Source of the DNA: Bacteroidales bacterium UBA3297
Lineage (GTDB): Bacteria; Bacteroidota; Bacteroidia; Bacteroidales; Paludibacteraceae
Direction of reading: 5' to 3'
Assembly (NCBI GenBank): GCA_002362105.1
Contig: DETD01000010.1
Span: 1-32,764, forward strand
Length of the DNA: 32,764 bases
A program made the position numbers and the translations under genes. Shown here piece after piece: positions 32,715-32,764 of this stretch. The notes beneath the pieces were generated by a model. It was given only the letters and a program-made list of their open reading frames with translations, had not been told where the DNA came from and did no database searches. Each line of letters starts with the position of its first letter. The first letter of the stretch is position 1.

Positions 32715-32743
32715 CGTCACGAAACGAGAAAATTCGTGGAACT

Positions 32744-32764
32744 GGTGCGTTAGTTCAGCTGGTT
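32744..32764 (+). tRNA. 5' end of a tRNA gene, probably tRNA-Asp, cut by the window
   Basis: GGTGCGTTAGTTCAGCTGGTT is the acceptor 5' strand and D-arm of a tRNA with the conserved T8 and AGTTCAGCTGGTT D-arm. The sequence is most like tRNA-Asp, but the anticodon is outside the window, so identity is not proven. Confidence 0.7.

Noticed and set aside
1..32764. CRISPR array
   Set aside because: No set of regularly spaced direct repeats was seen; the only tandem repeats are coding (8605-8781 and 24857-25036).

Overview
ORGANISM. The window looks like a chromosomal segment of a member of the Bacteroidota, most likely order Bacteroidales. The evidence is a complete moxR/bat (aerotolerance) cluster, a one-protein hybrid two-component system with Reg_prop repeats and an AraC output, a DUF3078 protein, a protein with a type B gliding-motility/T9SS C-terminal domain, promoters of the Bacteroides type (TTTG, about 20 bases, then TAnnTTTG) and a general lack of Shine-Dalgarno sites. 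No genus can be named from the sequence alone. LAYOUT. Positions 1-4200 hold a small membrane protein and a minus-strand housekeeping operon, rlmD, nif3-like, cdsZ. Positions 4200-7690 hold a DUF3078 protein, a T9SS type B cargo-like protein, a tRNA-Leu(CAG) and a TetR regulator. Positions 7890-18130 are one long plus-strand run: HU, a membrane-anchored HU fusion, a MoxR ATPase, a DUF58 protein, a one-TM protein, BatA, BatB, BatC, and a BatD function split over two secreted or membrane genes; an endonuclease/exonuclease/phosphatase protein follows. Positions 19330-23760 are an accessory region on the minus strand: an Rpn/PDDEXK nuclease, then an AT-rich three-gene cassette (HNH protein, PIN-GNAT-PUA fusion, small ASCH/PUA protein) and the decayed remains of a gene with a topoisomerase-type zinc ribbon. 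Positions 23788-25582 encode a lipoprotein with 12-residue repeats and a secreted coiled-coil protein whose NlpC/P60-like domain has lost its catalytic residues. Positions 25797-32549 hold the hybrid two-component regulator, an NrtR-like Nudix regulator, a THUMP-like methyltransferase and purU. The window ends inside a tRNA gene, probably tRNA-Asp. HOW THE GENES WORK TOGETHER. The moxR/bat genes form the usual AAA+ ATPase/VWA-protein envelope-stress module; gene spacing (overlaps or a few bases) indicates cotranscription. The cassette at 20353-23103 is the best candidate for an undescribed system: its genes overlap or nearly abut, its base composition is visibly more AT-rich than both flanks, and it joins a predicted RNase domain (PIN), an acetyltransferase (GNAT), two PUA-like putative RNA- or modified-base-binding domains and an HNH protein. 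Its biological role is unknown; a defence or stress role is inference.
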